From positions 2,976,001-3,040,000 of the forward strand of contig NZ_CP162495.1 in assembly GCF_040939125.1 (NCBI RefSeq): a DNA stretch of 64,000 nucleotides. The letters are read 5' to 3'. Below the pieces are notes generated by a model. It ran no database searches, was not told the DNA's origin, and was given only the letters and a program-made list of their open reading frames with translations. This DNA comes from Clostridium sp. BJN0013. Lineage in GTDB: Bacteria; Bacillota; Clostridia; Clostridiales; Clostridiaceae. Both the position numbers and the translations under genes were made by a program. Below, one piece after another: positions 27,364 to 36,950 of this stretch; position 1 is the stretch's first letter; every line of letters starts with the position of its first letter.

Positions 27364-29079
27364 TCATTGTATTTTAAACTTTTGTACTATTTCATTGAGA
27401 TTTTGTGTAATTTCCGACTGGCTCTGAGCTGTTAATGCTACTTGTTCTATTTCTCTTGTAGTCCCGTTTATCCTATCTCTTATCATTTCTATACTTTCAC
27501 TGGATTTTTGAGCAGTTGATGTCATATTTTGTACTGCATCACTTACCTGATTTATTGTAGCTGCAAGTTCTTCAGACATAGATGCTATATCTTCGGACAT
27601 TTTATTTACAAAATCAGAATCATTGTAATACTTATTTCCTGTATTTTCTAATTTTATAAACTGAGGATTTACACTTTCATTTATAAATTTCAATACTTGA
27701 TTGCCATTTTTAGATAGATTTTTAAAAGCCTCCTGAACTTTTACAATAGTATCCTGAATACCTGTTACTGCCTGAGAAGATTGTTCCGCAAGCTTTCGCA
27801 CTTCTTCTGCAACTACTGCAAAACCTCTCCCCTGTTCTCCTGCCCTGGCTGCTTCTATAGCTGCATTTAAAGCAAGTAAATTTGTCTGTTCTGCTATACC
27901 TAAAATAGTATCTGCCATAACCTTTATATCATCTACTACTTTTCCATCTTTAATCGATTGTACCATATTTTCTCTATTTTCTTTATATAGATTTCTCACT
28001 TCTTCAAGAGATGCTTTGCCATTTTTTTGAACTTCCATAGCCCTTTGTTTTGACTGACTGGCATTATTACTTCCTTCCGTGGCCTTTTCAGATAATTCAT
28101 TTATACTGGAATCTACTTCCTCTACAGAAGCCGTTATCTCTTCAGAAGAAGCACTTGTTTCTTGAATTCCCCCATATATATTATTTACTTCATTATCTAT
28201 ATCTTTAATTTTTGTAGACACTCCTTCTATAGTTGCATAAAGCTGTTCACTGGATGCGCTCATGTCCTGGGTATTTTCCACAATAGTTCTAAGAAGATGA
28301 TTCACATTTTCCTGTGCTGTATTTAATGCAACTCCTATTTCCCCAAATTCATCCTTCCTAGTTATAGAAATAGGTAAAGAAAAGTCATATATAGATAGTC
28401 TCTCTGCAAAAGATCTTATTTTTATTAAAGGCTTATTTATGTGAATTGACATAACTGATCCTAGAGCTACCGCAAGTAATAATCCTATAATAACTAATAC
28501 TATCATAATTTTATTTGACCTTGCATATATCGAGTTAGTATCTAAATTAAATGCCTTTGCCTGATTAAGATTCTCATCTATAAGTTTATTCAGATTAGAC
28601 ATCATTAAATCTCCTGATATAACCAGACTTTGATATTGTTTATTTGCCTGTTGAAAATCCCCTTCATCTACAAGTTTTATAATGTTTTCTCTTAAAACTC
28701 TGTAGGTTTTAAGCTGAGATCTATATGTTTCCCACACTTGTTTTTGTATATTATTTATAGGAATTTTTTCATAAGCTACTATGTACTTCTCATTTTTATT
28801 AACATTAATTTGAATATCATTTTTTAGATAACTTTTTCTGGACTCATCTTTTACATAAATAAGTTCTACAATATCATTTCTGGATTGAATTAAATTTTTA
28901 TTCATATCTGTTAACATATATACACCAAGCAGTTCATTATTATACATGCTCTGAGAATTTGTATTTATTGTCCTTAATGAAGTTATTTCTACTATACCAA
29001 TTACACCTATTAACACAGCTACAATAATAAAAGATAAAGTCAATTTTACTCTCACTTTAATATTCCTTAAAAATCTCAT
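27364..29079 (-). CDS. Methyl-accepting chemotaxis protein
   Basis: A 571-residue chemoreceptor: first membrane span about 10-30, a periplasmic-type four-helix bundle (4HB_MCP, about 31-185), second span about 190-210, HAMP (about 212-265), then a long cytoplasmic coiled coil with the hairpin tip [24 protein letters not shown]. It senses an outside signal or energy state and controls CheA. A GGAGG ribosome site precedes the ATG. No che genes are adjacent. Confidence 0.96.
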   Translation of the reverse strand: MRFLRNIKVRVKLTLSFIIVAVLIGVIGIVEITSLRTINTNSQSMYNNELLGVYMLTDMNKNLIQSRNDIVELIYVKDESRKSYLKNDIQINVNKNEKYIVAYEKIPINNIQKQVWETYRSQLKTYRVLRENIIKLVDEGDFQQANKQYQSLVISGDLMMSNLNKLIDENLNQAKAFNLDTNSIYARSNKIMIVLVIIGLLLAVALGSVMSIHINKPLIKIRSFAERLSIYDFSLPISITRKDEFGEIGVALNTAQENVNHLLRTIVENTQDMSASSEQLYATIEGVSTKIKDIDNEVNNIYGGIQETSASSEEITASVEEVDSSINELSEKATEGSNNASQSKQRAMEVQKNGKASLEEVRNLYKENRENMVQSIKDGKVVDDIKVMADTILGIAEQTNLLALNAAIEAARAGEQGRGFAVVAEEVRKLAEQSSQAVTGIQDTIVKVQEAFKNLSKNGNQVLKFINESVNPQFIKLENTGNKYYNDSDFVNKMSEDIASMSEELAATINQVSDAVQNMTSTAQKSSESIEMIRDRINGTTREIEQVALTAQSQSEITQNLNEIVQKFKIQ

Positions 29080-29283
29080 TATATTTCCTCCCTGATTTAC
29101 ACGTTAAAATTTTACAAAAATGTTTCATATACTTGTCCATACAATTATTTTTCCGGTTTTAGCATTAACATGATCCCCCTTTTAAATTATTGTTATACTT
29201 TGTTTCAAATTTTATATATAATAGTTATTTCGTCCAAAACTACAATTTATTTCTACAATACTTTGTATTTGTCAGTAAATTTT

Positions 29284-30768
29284 CTAATTCTTTTTTGAAA
29301 GAGGTTTGCTAAAATAATAGCCTTGAATTATATTACAGCCTAAATTATTAGGAATATATATTTGTTCTTTAGTTTCTACTCCTTCCACAATTATTTTGCA
29401 ATTTAAAGATTTTGATGAATCAATTATATTTCTAATTAAAATTTTACTTTTTTCATGTTGTATATTATCTACAAATAATTTATCTATTTTCAATGTTTTT
29501 ACAGGCAGTAAAACTAAATAACTTAAGGAGGAACATCTACTTCCAAAATCATCAAGAGCAATACTTATATTACTCTCAAGAAGCTGATTAAATATTTTTA
29601 TGCTATTCTCACATATTTCTAATAAAGTTCCTTCTGTTATTTCTAATTCAAGTAAAGAAGGAGAAACATCATATTTTGTACACAAGGCTAACAGCTTACT
29701 CTTAAAGTCACTCCTCTTTAATTGGATAGGAGATATATTCACAGCCACACTACTAGCTGGATTCCTTTTTCTTCCCATTTATGTATTGTACATATTACTT
29801 TATCCAAGACCCAATTTCCTATTTCAATTATATATTCATTATGTTCCATAATGGGGATAAATTCTTCTGGAGAAACACTTCCCAGTTTTTTATTATTCCA
29901 TCTTAAAAGGGCTTCAATTCCTACAATTCTATTACTGAAAATATCAATTTGTCTATCAAAAAAATATATCGATTTTTTCCCTGTTTTTAGAATTATCTAT
30001 TGCAAAATAACAATATTTTAATAATTCATAACTATCTGATCCATGCTTGGGAAAAATTGATACTCCTATAGTAACTGTTATATAAACTTTATAATTCATT
30101 ATTTTAAAAGGATCTTTAAAATATCTATGTATTTTATTACATATTTTCTCCACATCCTTCATGGTATTAAACTCATGAACTAATATTGCAAATTCACTTC
30201 CTCCTATTCTTCCTAATTCACTATATTTATTAAGAATTCTAATGATTGATTGGGCGAACAACATTAAAATTATATCTTCCACATTATAACCAAAAATAGT
30301 ATTTAAGCTTTTAAAATTATCAATATTAATATAGATAAGTGCTACCCTCTTATTATGTAGTTTGTCCATATTTAAGGAATTATCAATTTTCTTCAGGAAA
30401 AATACTCTATTGGGAATATTAGTAATTTCATTCCAATTTTTACTTAGTTTATCTTCATTGACTTCTGACATCATTTCAGAAAATAATCTACAACATCCAG
30501 ATTCACCTTTTAATATTCTGCCTTTAATTAAAACCCAGGTTGAATCCTCATTTTTCAATCTAAAAGTACTCTGATAAAATAATTTATTACCATTAATATA
30601 CTCATATAGATCCTTTATTGCTAATTCCTTATCTTTTTCATAAACTATATTATTAGTAAATTCATCCATATTCCATTCCCATATACCATAATCTGCACCA
30701 TTTAATGCGCGCCTATAGATTTTATCACATTCCATTTTCTTGTGATAATATTTCTTAAGTTTATTCAT
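29284..30768 (-). pseudogene. Broken PAS-GGDEF-EAL protein (two frameshifts)
   Basis: Starting at 30768 (AAAGGATG ribosome site), 270 codons encode a shortened PAS-like region and a GGDEF domain whose signature is GGSEF. The frame then stops near 29956. The EAL domain resumes in another frame (RQIDIFSNRIVGIEALLRWNN), breaks again near 29770 (KWEEKGI... to SVAVNISPIQL), and is open to 29284 with LELEITEG, IALDDFGS, KIDKLF and VEGVET. Two indels split one diguanylate cyclase/phosphodiesterase. The EAL half keeps its metal-binding residues but lacks a start near the EAL motif. Sequence error could explain one break but hardly both. Confidence 0.85.
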
Positions 30769-31367
30769 ATTGACATCCTTTTATCTTTCTTATACTAAAA
30801 TATTAAGTTATGTTATATAAGCTAATCTAAATTCCCTATATTCTACATTTCCATCATTTATTAAAATATCAATTGACACAAAATAAATATTTTGTATTAT
30901 TATTTTGGTTATGAATATACTTATTTCATAAAAAATACTCTATAGTAAATATTAATAATATATTTATTTATATGGATATAATTAAATATATTGAAATACA
31001 TCAAACAAATTCTATGTCCAGTGATATGAACTTCAATTGGCATCCTAAAAATTATCATAAAAAACACCTTTTAGGCAAAATTCCCGGAAGATGTCATATA
31101 AAAAATGGGCGCAATAGCCGTCTATGAATACTTGTGCTTTTTTGAAATTATGTAGTATTAAAACTTCTGCCACATTTGGCTGTCACGATAAGATGGCGAC
31201 CCTGACGTAAGGACAGTAAAAAGAGAAAAATTAGCAAGGAATAAAGTACCATAAAAAAGGGATAAAAAACATAGCCAAGCTCTAAAATATAAATTGAATT
31301 GGCAAAATAAAAATGGAGGGAAAAGAAGAAATAAAATATATTAGAAATATAAAAGCCCTAAAGAAAA
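30769..31367. other. AT-rich spacer, no certain gene
   Basis: No convincing gene. A 51-codon plus-strand frame opening near 30972 has no ribosome site or recognised motif. From about 31100 the sequence may be the worn start of the transposase remnant that follows. Confidence 0.4.
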
Positions 31368-31607
31368 GTGCAAAAAAGTTCAATGGGGGTTTTACTGAGT
31401 GCTGAGGAATATAAATGTAATTTAGCGGTATGCAGGGCAGAAGAAACCACGGATACCTGGCACATAGTGACCAATATGGATAGTAAAAAGGCTGTTAGAG
31501 AATATAAAAAAAGATTTATTATAGAAGAGAAGAATAAGGCAGCTAGAATATACAGTTTATTCAGAAGTGGATTAATCTGGTTCAACAGATGTTACGATTC
31601 AGAGTAA
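31368..31607 (+). pseudogene. Transposase C-terminal remnant (IS4-like)
   Basis: A 79-codon frame. WHIVTNMDSKKAVREYKKRFIIEE matches the strand and YxxxR-like helix before the catalytic Glu of IS4-type DDE transposases, and the end LIWFNRCYDSE resembles the tail of these proteins. No start, no N-terminal catalytic residues and no recognisable ends are seen. It directly abuts a truncated TetR gene. Confidence 0.6.
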
Positions 31608-31732
31608 TTATAAAAGGTTCCTACAGCCATCCCAGCTTTTTTTGTAATCTCAGATACATTAGTATCCTTAAAGCCTTTTTCATTGAACAATTTCTTTGCA
31701 CAATCGTAAATCAGTATTTTTTTATCTTCCAC
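31592..31732 (-). pseudogene. TetR-family regulator, N-terminal fragment
   Basis: A 46-codon frame from a GTG with GGAGG seven bases upstream. It encodes ILIYDCAKKLFNEKGFKDTN followed by VSEITKKAGMAVGTFYNY, the TetR helix-turn-helix. It then runs into the transposase remnant and stops, so the ligand-binding domain is lost. The start and ribosome site are intact, showing that the truncation came from the downstream side. Confidence 0.8.
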
Positions 31733-32199
31733 AGGTATGCCTCCAGACTTTATATAAATAATTAAATGAATAAATATAATATTTTTCGTTCATATTGTAA
31801 TATATAAAAAGAATTTGTCAAGGCTTTATACCATAGGGATATCAGGAATAATTTACGCCAGCACTCATGTACCATAACTTTTGATTACAGCACACACTAT
31901 GTATTAAACTATTTCGGACATACCTTCAATATATTTTAGTTGTGGTTGGCAAATCCACTTTTATTTTACATTGAAGTTTTTCTTTTTTCCACTCATATAT
32001 AGGCTTCTCGAAATCACAGGTAGGACCTGTATCTAAATACAAAAATAAAAGCTCTGGAATCAACCAGAGCTTTTTATCTAAAAGTTTCTCACCAGTATAA
32101 ATCATACTTTATATTTCATCTTGTATACTATATTATATACTGAACTTTTATAAATAGTTACAATTTTACTATAAATTTTGAAAACAAATTTGTTTTTAT
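31733..32199. other. Decayed intergenic DNA with one terminator
   Basis: No intact gene. A terminator-like hairpin (AAAAGCTCTGG / CCAGAGCTTTT, 32047-32074) followed by TTTAT is clear. A short minus-strand frame near 31940-32045 (LDTGPTCDFEKPIYEWKKEK) may be a gene relic of unknown type. Confidence 0.5.
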
Positions 32200-32638
32200 T
32201 GGTTAGGCTGAGAAAATAGTAGAGCAAAATCCAATTAATGCTGGAATATGAGTTTTATAAGTAAGCCATTGTTCTATAAAAATAACTATAAATAAGGCTG
32301 TCACTGCAAAATCAATTCCCTTGGTATTAAATTTTATCAATAAGCCTGCAAATGATCCAACAATTGTACCTACTATCCAGTATATATTTGATTAAAAAAA
32401 GCAATACAAAATAAAAACCAATTACTATTAACACCTTCAGGTGTTTTTGAAGAACACAATAATGAATATGTTTCGTCTGTGAGTGAAAAAATCATATACA
32501 TTTTTTTCTTTCCCAAAAATTGCCCAAAAAATTATATCCTGACTTTTCAAACAACAATCCAAATGCCATACCTACTGAAAGGTAGCCCAACATAACTGGT
32601 ATTGTGGCTAAAAATGCAGATTTGATTATTTTTTTCAT
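32200..32638 (-). pseudogene. AzlC-family branched-chain amino acid exporter, degenerate
   Basis: From an ATG at 32638 with AAGGAGACG upstream, the frame encodes LATIPVMLGYLSVGMAFGLL, a typical AzlC start. It then loses middle membrane segments by deletion and frame changes, and recovers the C-terminal part (GTIVGSFAGLLIKFNTKGIDFAVTAL, then FIVIFIEQW). No AzlD partner follows. The gene is divergent from an XRE-cupin regulator, the usual control arrangement for such exporters, which now lacks its target here. Confidence 0.75.
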
Positions 32639-32707
32639 GTAAGCGTCTCCTTTTATCACTCCTTATTATTTTATAATATAGCGTAATTTTTATTTAAGGA
32701 GATACTC

Positions 32708-33241
32708 ATGGAAGATATAAAATTAATAATTGGCACAAATTTAAAAAATATAAGAAAAAAAAGACAGCTTACTTTGGAAATGCTTTCAAAACTTACAAAT
32801 GTAAGCACAAGTATGTTAGGAGAAATAGAACGTGGAATTACAAATCCCACCATTACAGTGCTCTGGAAAATAGCCGATGGTCTTAAGAGCCCTTTCACAG
32901 ATTTAATAAATGAAGAAAAACCTCAAATTTCCGTAATTTATAATAATGATGCTAAAACTATTATTAATGAATCAGGATTCAAATTATTTTCATTATTTAA
33001 TTTTGACCCTGTAAAAAAAATAGAAATATACTATAAAATTTCAGAAGTTGGTTCATCCTATGAGTTCAAAGGCCACGTTGTTGGTATAGAAGAATATATA
33101 ATGATTTGTGATGGAATAATGAATTTACAAATTGGCAATAAAAACTATATCCTATCTAAAGGAGATATATATCATCGTTATAAAAATGAAGGAGATTCAC
33201 CATTAAGTGCATATATGATTTTATACTATGGAGTTACTTAA
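32708..33241 (+). CDS. XRE-cupin transcriptional regulator
   Basis: A 177-residue regulator with an N-terminal HTH_3 domain (about residues 8-62: LKNIRKKRQLTLEMLSKLTN then VSTSMLGEIERG) and a C-terminal cupin (about 105-175). AAGGAG precedes the ATG. This architecture commonly controls adjacent AzlCD-type exporters or amino-acid metabolism. Here the divergent azlC is a pseudogene, so the regulator is probably orphaned unless it acts elsewhere. Only 69 bp separate the two starts. Confidence 0.88.
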   Translation: MEDIKLIIGTNLKNIRKKRQLTLEMLSKLTNVSTSMLGEIERGITNPTITVLWKIADGLKSPFTDLINEEKPQISVIYNNDAKTIINESGFKLFSLFNFDPVKKIEIYYKISEVGSSYEFKGHVVGIEEYIMICDGIMNLQIGNKNYILSKGDIYHRYKNEGDSPLSAYMILYYGVT

Positions 33242-33402
33242 ATATGTCATACTGCTATTTTAACCATTCCCATTAAAACATTATATCTTCATTAAGTGAT
33301 CAGTTAGCCTTCCCCCTATACTAACTTGTAACTATATTATTTATTATAATTACATATAATAAACTTATGTTGTAACAATTAAAATTAACGGAGGGCGATA
33401 AA

Positions 33403-33624
33403 ATGTCTGATACTAGTAAAATGGTAAAACAAATTTTAAATAATCAGGAAAAATTTCAAAGAATACAGGAAAAAATTCAAGAAGACATTAATTTAATTAA
33501 AATACAACAAAAAAAATACGAAGAAATATTATTTTCTCTCAAATCTACTCCAGAATTTCATAAACCTCATGTAGATAATTTAACACATAAAAACTATTTT
33601 TACTCTATAACCCCGAAACAATGA
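33403..33624 (+). CDS. Small coiled-coil protein, function unknown
   Basis: A 73-residue protein with one long amphipathic helix (KQILNNQEKFQRIQEKIQED followed by INLIKIQQKKYEEILFSLKS) and a short polar tail. A strong GGAGGGCG ribosome site and a terminator just downstream indicate a real gene. Other small coiled-coil genes occur at 39724-40062 and 48301-48799 in this window, but they share no clear sequence identity. No function can be assigned. Confidence 0.65.
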   Translation: MSDTSKMVKQILNNQEKFQRIQEKIQEDINLIKIQQKKYEEILFSLKSTPEFHKPHVDNLTHKNYFYSITPKQ

Positions 33625-33631
33625 TAATTAT

Positions 33632-33658
33632 AATAGGAGAGGTAGTGTCTCTCCTATT
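33632..33658 (+). terminator. Terminator
   Basis: AATAGGAGAG / CTCTCCTATT with a 7-nt loop and TCTTT tail follows the small coiled-coil gene. Confidence 0.85.
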
Positions 33659-33680
33659 CTTTAACTACTAAAGCATACTA

Positions 33681-34130
33681 TTAAAATTTTAAAAGATCTT
33701 TTGCAAACTCTTTAGCTTTTTTAAAATCATTATCATTAGGTCTGCCCTTTGCAATTCCTCCAAATAATTTAAATGGTCCAAAGGTATCATAGCCTTTACA
33801 TGTAAAACTACCAATAACTTCAAAGTTTTTTTCTTTTAGTTTTTGTTCTACTAATTTATTATATTTAATTCTGCCTTGTCCACTTGTAGAAAATACAAAT
33901 GCTTTTTTATGAGACATAATTTTTAAGTTATCAATAAAATTAAGAATATTTTTATGTAATTTGCCATAATATATACCTGAGCCAAACCCTATCAAGTCAT
34001 ATTCATTTAAAGCATTTAAATTTACATCATTTATTTTTCTTATGTCTCCATTTAATGCTTCCCCTATTATTTTACCTATTTTTTCAGTATTACCATGATG
34101 TATGGATTCATATATTATTAGAGTTTTCAA
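33681..34130 (-). CDS. Flavodoxin family protein
   Basis: A 149-residue FMN-binding electron carrier. The phosphate-binding loop is YESIHHGNTEKIG (residues 8-20), followed by LIGFGSGIYYGKLH and the VFSTSGQGR loop. It is related to protoporphyrinogen oxidase-like flavodoxins (EFR-type, HemG-like) more than to classic short-chain flavodoxin. An IS1182 element sits just upstream, between this gene and the next accessory genes, and its target duplication begins about 20 bp upstream of the ATG (34151 versus 34130), so the native promoter was probably displaced. Confidence 0.9.
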   Translation of the reverse strand: MKTLIIYESIHHGNTEKIGKIIGEALNGDIRKINDVNLNALNEYDLIGFGSGIYYGKLHKNILNFIDNLKIMSHKKAFVFSTSGQGRIKYNKLVEQKLKEKNFEVIGSFTCKGYDTFGPFKLFGGIAKGRPNDNDFKKAKEFAKDLLKF

Positions 34131-34185
34131 ATTTGTAACCTCCTTACTATATTAATATTTAATAGGGTTTGCGAAACGCTATAAC

Positions 34186-34209
34186 CCGCATAAATGCGGT
34201 ATATTTTTT
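34186..34209 (+). terminator. Terminator inside the left end of the IS
   Basis: CCGCAT-AA-ATGCGG followed by TATATTTTTT. It lies between the left terminal repeat and the transposase promoter and would stop transcription entering from outside, a known way for IS elements to avoid activation by readthrough. The same sequence is in copy 2 at about 52101-52124. Confidence 0.7.
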
Positions 34210-34303
34210 GTTGTAAAATAGAATAACTCCTCACTGATTTATGGTAAAATTGAATTGCCAAGAAACAAAATCACCATATACCTCAGAAAGGAGTTATATA
34301 CTT

Positions 34304-35761
34304 ATGATACCATATAAACAGCTTTCTTTGGCAGAAGTTTTTTCTGATTGCAAAGAAAAATTTGAAAACAACAAGCCCCAGTTTCTTTCTTTACTTGAAG
34401 ATACTATTGATCTGGATGATTTAGTTCCAGTTTCTTTTATAAATCATTTTTATGCTTCTACTGGAAGACCTCGTAAATATACACTTTATGCCATGCTTCG
34501 TGCTTTGATTTTGCAGCGTATTTTTTCTATTCCTACAGATTCCCTTTTGATTATTTTTCTTAAATATTCAAAAGAGTTGAGGGATTTTTGCGGTTTCACC
34601 AAAGTTCCTGATGCTTCTAAATTCACACGCTTTAGACAAGATTTTATTTTGGACTTACAATCAATGTTCCATAATCTTGTTAATATTACTGAGCCAATAT
34701 GTCAACAAATTGATAAGAACCTTGCTTCTATGACTATCTTTGATACTTCTGGTATTGAAGCTTTCGTCACTGAAAACAACCCTAAATATGCTAACCGCAT
34801 CATAAAACAACTTAAAGCTTTTAAGAAGACACATGGTCTGGATGATTCTTATGACCCTTATAAAGCTGCTTACAGGGCTATGCCTTCTCATGCTGCAGCT
34901 AATCCAGCCATCCAGCAGATGTACATTAACGGTCATTTTTGTTACGCTTTTAAATTTGGCATTGTAACCAACGGCCTTGGTATTGTGAGAGATATTTCAT
35001 TTTACAACCAAGATTTCCTTAAAACTCATCCAGATATCGTTGTTGAGAAAAAATCCAATTCTCCTGATGAAGATAAGTCCCTTGCTGATTCTAAAGCACT
35101 TATACCTGTCCTTAAGGATTTTTTTGAAAAACATCCTTTGATAAATCCTAAAACTTTTTTAGGTGACGCTGCTTTTGATAGTATTGAAATTTATCAATAT
35201 CTTTTTCAAGAACTAAAGTTTGAAAAAGCATATATTCCACTAAAAACTAAGCTTGCACCAGAAGAATCCGATTGTCCTTTGAATGAAGATGGTATTCCAT
35301 GCTGCCCTCATGATCATTCACTACCCATGAAGCAAGAAGGCAGCAAATCACACTTACGCTCAGAAATTCCAACAATGAAATTCGTTTGCCCTAAAATGAA
35401 ATGGATTTATAATAAAGAAACGAAAAAGAGTAAACGAAAAACTCTTTGTGAAGATCCTTGTACTAAATCATCTTGTGGCAGAATGTTCTACATTTATCCA
35501 GAAAAAAATTTGCGTGCATACCCAGGAACAACTCGTGGTTCCCAAGATTGGAATTATACTTATAAAATTCGTTCTACTGTTGAAAAAAGCATTGGACATT
35601 TTAAAAACAGCTATTGCATTGCAAACCGTAGAACACAAAATGAAAAAACTCTTCATGCTGACTTACTTCTTTCAGGCATAACCCAGCTAATAACAGTTGT
35701 TATAGCCAATAAAATACACAAGCATGAATATATCAGAAGTCTAAAACCATTAATTGCATAA
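34304..35761 (+). CDS. IS1182-family transposase, copy 1
   Basis: A 485-residue DDE transposase. The ATG at 34304 (MIPYKQLSLAEVF) has GAAAGGAG twelve bases upstream; a longer frame from 34241 lacks a ribosome site. It has an N-terminal DUF772-like DNA-binding region (STGRPRKYTLYAMLRALILQ) and catalytic acids likely in TIFDTSGIEAF, FLGDAAFDS and RSTVEKSIGHFK. A Cys-rich segment (CPKMKWIYNK...CEDPCTKSSCGRMF) is a possible zinc knuckle typical of this family. Intact and identical to the second copy, so it is probably active. Confidence 0.93.
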   Translation: MIPYKQLSLAEVFSDCKEKFENNKPQFLSLLEDTIDLDDLVPVSFINHFYASTGRPRKYTLYAMLRALILQRIFSIPTDSLLIIFLKYSKELRDFCGFTKVPDASKFTRFRQDFILDLQSMFHNLVNITEPICQQIDKNLASMTIFDTSGIEAFVTENNPKYANRIIKQLKAFKKTHGLDDSYDPYKAAYRAMPSHAAANPAIQQMYINGHFCYAFKFGIVTNGLGIVRDISFYNQDFLKTHPDIVVEKKSNSPDEDKSLADSKALIPVLKDFFEKHPLINPKTFLGDAAFDSIEIYQYLFQELKFEKAYIPLKTKLAPEESDCPLNEDGIPCCPHDHSLPMKQEGSKSHLRSEIPTMKFVCPKMKWIYNKETKKSKRKTLCEDPCTKSSCGRMFYIYPEKNLRAYPGTTRGSQDWNYTYKIRSTVEKSIGHFKNSYCIANRRTQNEKTLHADLLLSGITQLITVVIANKIHKHEYIRSLKPLIA

Positions 35762-36028
35762 ATATCAGCTATTTTTAAATTTTAGAATTAATCATGGTTC
35801 TATTTCTTGCACCCTTTTTTTCTATTTAGCCATTACAAATCAGGAAAATCACCTTTAATCTTCTAATTATCTTTTTTGAAATTCCCCCTACTCCTCAATT
35901 CATTTTTATCAGTGAGTTTCGCAATTGCCTATTAATATTTAATTTCTATATAGAACAAAAAAATCCTTCCCGTTAATATTTTAATAATAAACTACCCGCT
36001 TTATTTTATTAAAGTCTTAAGTTATAAT

Positions 36029-36181
36029 ATCAAGTAATTCTAAAGTTCAGGTGGAATTTGCTCATAAGAAATACTTTTCTCCATTTGAACCTTAGAGAAC
36101 TCATCCAAGGGCGTAACAGTGCTCATTCCCCCACTTTGAAGAAGCTAGGGGTGTTAGCTAATTGCCACCTTCGGATAAAAA
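36029..36181 (+). repeat. Dispersed hairpin repeat, full copy A
   Basis: A 153-bp element. Hairpin 1: the arm ATTCTAAAGTTCAGGTGGA pairs with the arm ending TCCATTTGAACCTTAGA, around the conserved loop TTTGCTCATAAGAAATACTT. Hairpin 2: a CCCCC ... GGGG stem around CACTTTGAAGAAGCTA. The conserved end is GTTAGCTAATTGC, then TTCGGATAAA. It lies directly upstream of the flavin reductase gene. Other copies: B, C, D, E, F, H and two short ends. Confidence 0.85.
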
Positions 36182-36228
36182 CACATAATTTATAAATTTA
36201 AAAAAATTATTTTAAAGGAGGACAATTT

Positions 36229-36738
36229 ATGTATAAATTCAATGAAATTAAACCTGAAGAATTAAATAAAAATGCCTTTCAACTTATAGGCAAAGATTGG
36301 ATGCTTATTACTGCTGAAAAAGATGCTAAAGTAAATACTATGACTGCCGCTTGGGGAGGTTTAGGTGTTATGTTTGGTAAAAATGTAACCTATATTGTTA
36401 TAAGGCCCCAACGTTATACTAAGGAGTTTGTAGATAACTCAAGTACCTTTTCTTTATCCTTTTTAGATAATAGCTTTAGAAAACAATTAAATTACCTAGG
36501 AACTACATCTGGTAGAGACGAAGATAAAATTTCAAATTCTAATTTAAGCATTAACCATGAGAATAATACCCCTTATATTGGAGAAGCAAACCTTGTAATT
36601 ATATGTAGAAAATTATATGCTCAAGATTTTAGTTCTAAACATTTCATCGATACTCAATTAGATAAAAAATGTTATCCTGACAAAGATTATCATACTTTAT
36701 ATATCTCTGAAATAGAAAAAATTCTTATTGGCAAATAA
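36229..36738 (+). CDS. Flavin reductase-like FMN-binding protein
   Basis: A 169-residue protein of the flavin reductase domain family (split-barrel FMN-binding fold). AWGGLGVMFGKNVTYIVIRPQRYTKEF and FSLSFLDNSFRKQLNYLGTTSGRDEDK are characteristic. In clostridia these act as stand-alone flavoproteins, some linked to oxygen response; no partner is adjacent. A good AAAGGAGG ribosome site. The gene is bracketed by two copies (A and B) of the dispersed hairpin repeat in the same orientation. Confidence 0.9.
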   Translation: MYKFNEIKPEELNKNAFQLIGKDWMLITAEKDAKVNTMTAAWGGLGVMFGKNVTYIVIRPQRYTKEFVDNSSTFSLSFLDNSFRKQLNYLGTTSGRDEDKISNSNLSINHENNTPYIGEANLVIICRKLYAQDFSSKHFIDTQLDKKCYPDKDYHTLYISEIEKILIGK

Positions 36739-36786
36739 TTGTTTGATGTATTTACGACAATAAAATAGAGAGATTAATTTCTCTCT

Positions 36787-36938
36787 ATCAAGTGATTCTT
36801 AGGCTCAGGTGGAGTTTGCTCATAAGGAATACTTTTCTCCATCTGAATCTCAGAAGAACTTATCCAGAAGCTTAACAATGCTTATCCCCGACTTTCAAAA
36901 AGTTGAGGATGCTAGCTAATTGCAAACTTCAGATAAAA
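36787..36938 (+). repeat. Dispersed hairpin repeat, full copy B
   Basis: A 152-bp copy starting ATCAAGTGATTCTTAGG. Hairpin 1 arms are TCAGGTGGAG / CTCCATCTGA around TTTGCTCATAAGGAATACTT. Hairpin 2 arms are TATCCCCGACTTT / AAAGTTGAGGATG. The sequence of hairpin 2 differs from copy A but pairing is kept. It ends GCTAGCTAATTGC ... CAGATAAAAA, 13 bp before the next stop codon. Confidence 0.85.
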
Positions 36939-36950
36939 ATCTAAAGTAAA

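Larger units (their letters stand above)
34163..35931 (+). mobile_element. IS1182-family insertion sequence, copy 1
   Basis: About 1,769 bp, with imperfect terminal repeats TAGGGTTTGCGAAAC (left) and GTTTCGCAATTGCCTA (right). A direct repeat of 11-13 bp (ATTAATATTTAAT) flanks it at 34151-34163 and 35931-35943. It is identical in the coding region to copy 2 at 52078-53846. The exact ends are ambiguous by one or two bases because terminal bases match the flanks. Confidence 0.9.

Noticed and set aside
30972-31127. 51-codon ORF starting MDIIKYIEIHQ
   Set aside because: It has no ribosome site, no recognised motif and lies in a decayed region. Support is too weak for a gene call.
31368-31607. Functional 79-residue gene
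   Set aside because: The sequence matches the end of a transposase, has no proper start, and overlaps the broken TetR frame.
36029-36181. Known riboswitch upstream of the flavin reductase gene
   Set aside because: The same element lies downstream of genes, between convergent ends and in reverse orientation, and does not match the FMN or other consensus motifs that I know.
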